A stretch of 6,692 bases of DNA from Candidatus Proteinoplasmatales archaeon SG8-5. Lineage in GTDB: Archaea > Thermoplasmatota > Thermoplasmata > SG8-5. Numbering within the stretch: position 1 is the first letter of the stretch; the number at the start of each line of letters is the position of its first letter. Positions 4,708 to 6,692 of this stretch are shown in pieces. The notes below the pieces were generated by a model that saw nothing but the letters and a program-made list of their open reading frames with translations, searched no databases and was not told the origin of the DNA. The position numbers and the translations under genes are program-made. The DNA lies in assembly GCA_001595885.1 (NCBI GenBank), contig LSSH01000028.1, forward strand, positions 1 to 6,692, given 5' to 3'.

Positions 4708-6692
4708 TCACGCGATATCGAAGACGTGCGGGTCAACGCCGCCCATGAACGGATTCATCTCGGTCCTGCCGGAGAAATCACTGGCCTGTATGTAATATTC
4801 TATCGTCTCGCCGGATGTCTGCCCCGGTATGAACGCCCTGTACTGGTTGCGCGTTACCCGCGACATGGGAAGCGGGGTGTACGTCGGGGACGAGGAAAGC
4901 TTCCAGTAAACTGTGTAGCCGCTCAGCGGTTGCGTGCTGTACGCAGTGATGTTCGCGGTTACCTCGATGGGAGCGCCGGCCGGCTGCGGGAACACCACAG
5001 GATAATGCATGATGTAGAGCATCCCGAGGTCGGGAATGCCCCTCGTCCTGCAGTGCAGCGCGTCAGTGGACTCCCAGGAGGGCCCGCCGGTGTCCCTGAA
5101 TCCTATGACCTCGTAGCCGGGCATGGCAGCCTGGTAAGCCGAGATGGCGGCGGCGTCGTTCGAGCCGCCCGTTATGGGAACAAGGACCTTGTCGTTGAGG
5201 ATGAGGCAGTTCGTGTAAGGCTCGTCGTTGGGGGTCCAGACCCTGTAGACCTGATATGGAGTCCCGTAGGCCGAGATCCGCGCGGAGAAGTTGGCGACCG
5301 CGCTCTCTATGTGGAAGTACCGGGGATGCGAGGACGGGACCTCTCGTATTATTATCTTGTCCACGTCCAGGAACTTGGCCCAGCAGTCGATGTGCTCGAT
5401 GTACTCGCCGTTCGCGTCCGGGTCGATGAAGTAGGTGTCTATGCCCAGATGGTCGTGGTGCAGCCCCAGGACCTGCGATCTCGTGTACCCGGGGTTCTCG
5501 GTCAGCACCAGGTCGGTGGACACCGAGATGCCCAGGCCGTCTGTCATGTAGTTGCCGCCGGTGTGGTCGATGCTCATGAAGTCCAGAGGTACGCCCAGGT
5601 AACTGGCAACCTCGCCAGGGATCGCGTTGTCGCTGGGCCGCGGCCGGTTGTAGTTGAAGTCCACGATGCCGATGTCGCCGTTCGCATCGGTTATCCACCA
5701 CGGGCCGTAGTCCCGCGTCCAGTAGCTGTTCGACGCCGCGATTATCCACTCGCAGTTGGCAATGTTGACGCCGTTGGCTATGTAATTCGACTCGGCGGTG
5801 GCCTGAGTCCCGGCGTTGGCCACGATGGTGTAGACGATGACGTCCTCGGACATCTCGGCTATGATATTGTAGGGGATGCCCAGCGGGTAGCGGATGAGAA
5901 CCCCCTGCATCCTCTCGAACTCGGCGGTCTGCCTTATCGGCTCGGTGTACGCGTTCACCACGTCCCAGTAGGAGTCCACGGTAGCGTGCACCCAGTAGCC
6001 GCTGCCGGCCTCCATAGTCACGCTGTTCAGGTTTGTGGTCTCCTGGATGTTATAGGGGTCTGCGAGGTCCTCGACCGCGACCATGTCGACCACGTCAAGG
6101 GGCAGGGTCTGGGCAGCTGTCTGGACCGCTGACGAAGGGTAACCCACCAGGTTCCAGCCGGCGTAAAGCGGGATGCGCGTGATGGTCGGCTCCTCGCCCA
6201 CGACGTCGAGGGTGCACGCGCCGTTCACGCATATCCAGACGCCCATCTTATGGTCGATGTCCCAGAGCTCGTCCAGGGCGTCCGGTCTGTATACCGAGTT
6301 GGACTCCCAGGGCGTGGGATCGGTGGGGTCGTACCACATCACGCACTCCCATTGCCCGGAGATTGAGCTCAGCACCGTGCCGATGCTCGTGTCCGCCTGT
6401 ATGGCGGGCAGGGATACGAGGTTCCAGCCGGCGGCCAGCGGTATCTGGTGGGTGTCCGGGGTGTTTCCCGTGACGAATATGTCGTCTATCCTCCAGCCTG
6501 CATCGCTCGAGGCGTAGTTGTCCACGCCGGCGTCCCAGCGGATGTTGACCGTGTCGCCGATGTAGGTCGTAAGGTCGAAGCTGACGTTCACCCAGCCGAC
6601 GCTTGACCCGAAGACAGGCTCTCCACCGAGGGGATTCTGATATCCTGTGTCGGCGTTGCCGTCGTAGCCCCCGTCGGGCATCAGCAGAAACC
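4708..6692 (-). CDS. secreted PPAD-type peptidylarginine deiminase, multidomain (N-terminus outside window)
   Basis: Predicted to convert peptidyl-arginine to citrulline plus ammonia, probably outside the cell. The frame stays open through the right edge (Phe-Leu-Leu before the Met at 6681), so that Met, used here as residue 1, is internal and the signal peptide is not visible. Domains: the end of an InhA/MAM-like beta-sandwich (about 1-72, with GWRIDDIFV); two AGWNLV surface repeats (about 79-243); a PAD_porph catalytic domain (about 247-555); and a C-terminal Ig-like domain (about 565-657) ending DPHVFDIA without a membrane anchor. Catalytic residues are Asp324 (WTRDYGPW), His430 and Asp432 (EHIDCW), Asn491 (YTNCL) and Cys544 (ALHCRT). 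Trp321, Arg346, Arg348 and Tyr427 match PPAD substrate-binding residues. HTGGNYMTDG is also kept. Agmatine deiminase is the main alternative, but the similarity is clearly to PPAD. Stop TGA is at 4710-4708. Confidence 0.95.
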   Translation of the reverse strand, partial: FLLMPDGGYDGNADTGYQNPLGGEPVFGSSVGWVNVSFDLTTYIGDTVNIRWDAGVDNYASSDAGWRIDDIFVTGNTPDTHQIPLAAGWNLVSLPAIQADTSIGTVLSSISGQWECVMWYDPTDPTPWESNSVYRPDALDELWDIDHKMGVWICVNGACTLDVVGEEPTITRIPLYAGWNLVGYPSSAVQTAAQTLPLDVVDMVAVEDLADPYNIQETTNLNSVTMEAGSGYWVHATVDSYWDVVNAYTEPIRQTAEFERMQGVLIRYPLGIPYNIIAEMSEDVIVYTIVANAGTQATAESNYIANGVNIANCEWIIAASNSYWTRDYGPWWITDANGDIGIVDFNYNRPRPSDNAIPGEVASYLGVPLDFMSIDHTGGNYMTDGLGISVSTDLVLTENPGYTRSQVLGLHHDHLGIDTYFIDPDANGEYIEHIDCWAKFLDVDKIIIREVPSSHPRYFHIESAVANFSARISAYGTPYQVYRVWTPNDEPYTNCLILNDKVLVPITGGSNDAAAISAYQAAMPGYEVIGFRDTGGPSWESTDALHCRTRGIPDLGMLYIMHYPVVFPQPAGAPIEVTANITAYSTQPLSGYTVYWKLSSSPTYTPLPMSRVTRNQYRAFIPGQTSGETIEYYIQASDFSGRTEMNPFMGGVDPHVFDIA
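5953..6447 (-). repeat. two tandem AGWNLV surface modules within the deiminase gene
   Basis: Protein residues about 79-162 and 169-243 are two copies of one module: each opens with I-P-L-x-A-G-W-N-L-V followed by S or G and a Pro, and closes with a Gly-x-W or Gly-Tyr-Trp strand (GVWICV; GSGYWVHA). The period is 90 residues. At DNA level the start of each copy shares 15 identical bases (6149-6163 and 6419-6433, reading AGGTTCCAGCCGGCG on the plus strand). The first copy has Cys113, Cys151 and Cys156, which might form a disulfide. Such modules recur in archaeal and bacterial extracellular proteins; their ligand is unknown to me. Confidence 0.8.

Noticed and set aside
4726..6132. A 468-codon plus-strand open frame opposite the deiminase gene
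   Set aside because: Its translation is a Val/Arg/Gly/Asp-rich antisense shadow without any recognisable motif, while the minus strand encodes an end-to-end PPAD-like protein.
6679..6681. ATG at 6681 as the start of the deiminase
   Set aside because: The frame remains open beyond it, it falls in the middle of a beta-sandwich domain, and no signal peptide follows it.
4708..6692. Agmatine deiminase as the product
   Set aside because: Both belong to PAD_porph, but the Arg346/Arg348 pair, the C-terminal Ig-like domain and the extracellular modules match PPAD; agmatine deiminases are compact cytosolic proteins.

Overview
The window is a GC-rich stretch (roughly 60 % by eye) of an archaeal chromosome. 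The evidence is phylogenetic: an archaeal type II methionine aminopeptidase, the archaeal (not bacterial) riboflavin synthase RibC, the archaeal FAD synthetase RibL, a short archaeal-type TrmO, and AT-rich promoters placed so that transcripts would be leaderless or nearly so. A euryarchaeote of the Thermoplasmatota (Thermoplasmata-like, possibly sediment) is the most likely source, but that assignment is inference from gene content.

Layout: (1) 1-840 (+), the 3' part of map, cut by the left window edge. (2) 926-1867 (-), an intact member of the M29/NicX-like 'aminopeptidase' family whose metal site looks altered; it converges on map across an 85-base gap in which I see no gene or clear terminator. 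(3) 1868-1981, an AT-rich divergent promoter region with direct and inverted repeats. (4) 1982-4582 (+), a compact operon ribB-ribL-ribC-ribH-trmO. (5) 4583-4707, a 125-base convergent gap with no convincing terminator or gene. (6) 4708-6692 (-), the C-terminal 660 residues of a large, probably secreted peptidylarginine deiminase of the Porphyromonas PPAD type, cut by the right window edge.

How the genes work together: RibB makes 3,4-dihydroxy-2-butanone 4-phosphate from ribulose 5-phosphate. RibH condenses it with 5-amino-6-ribitylamino-uracil to lumazine, RibC dismutates lumazine to riboflavin, and RibL adenylylates FMN to FAD. The riboflavin kinase step and the GTP-derived branch are not in this window. 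TrmO, a tRNA modification enzyme, is the last gene of the run and has no obvious link to flavins. MAP and the M29-like protein are housekeeping-type, cytosolic proteins.

The most striking item is the deiminase. It keeps the complete catalytic set of the bacterial enzyme that citrullinates C-terminal arginines, at nearly identical residue spacing, embedded in an archaeal extracellular-type multidomain protein. It suggests an archaeon that modifies peptides outside the cell.
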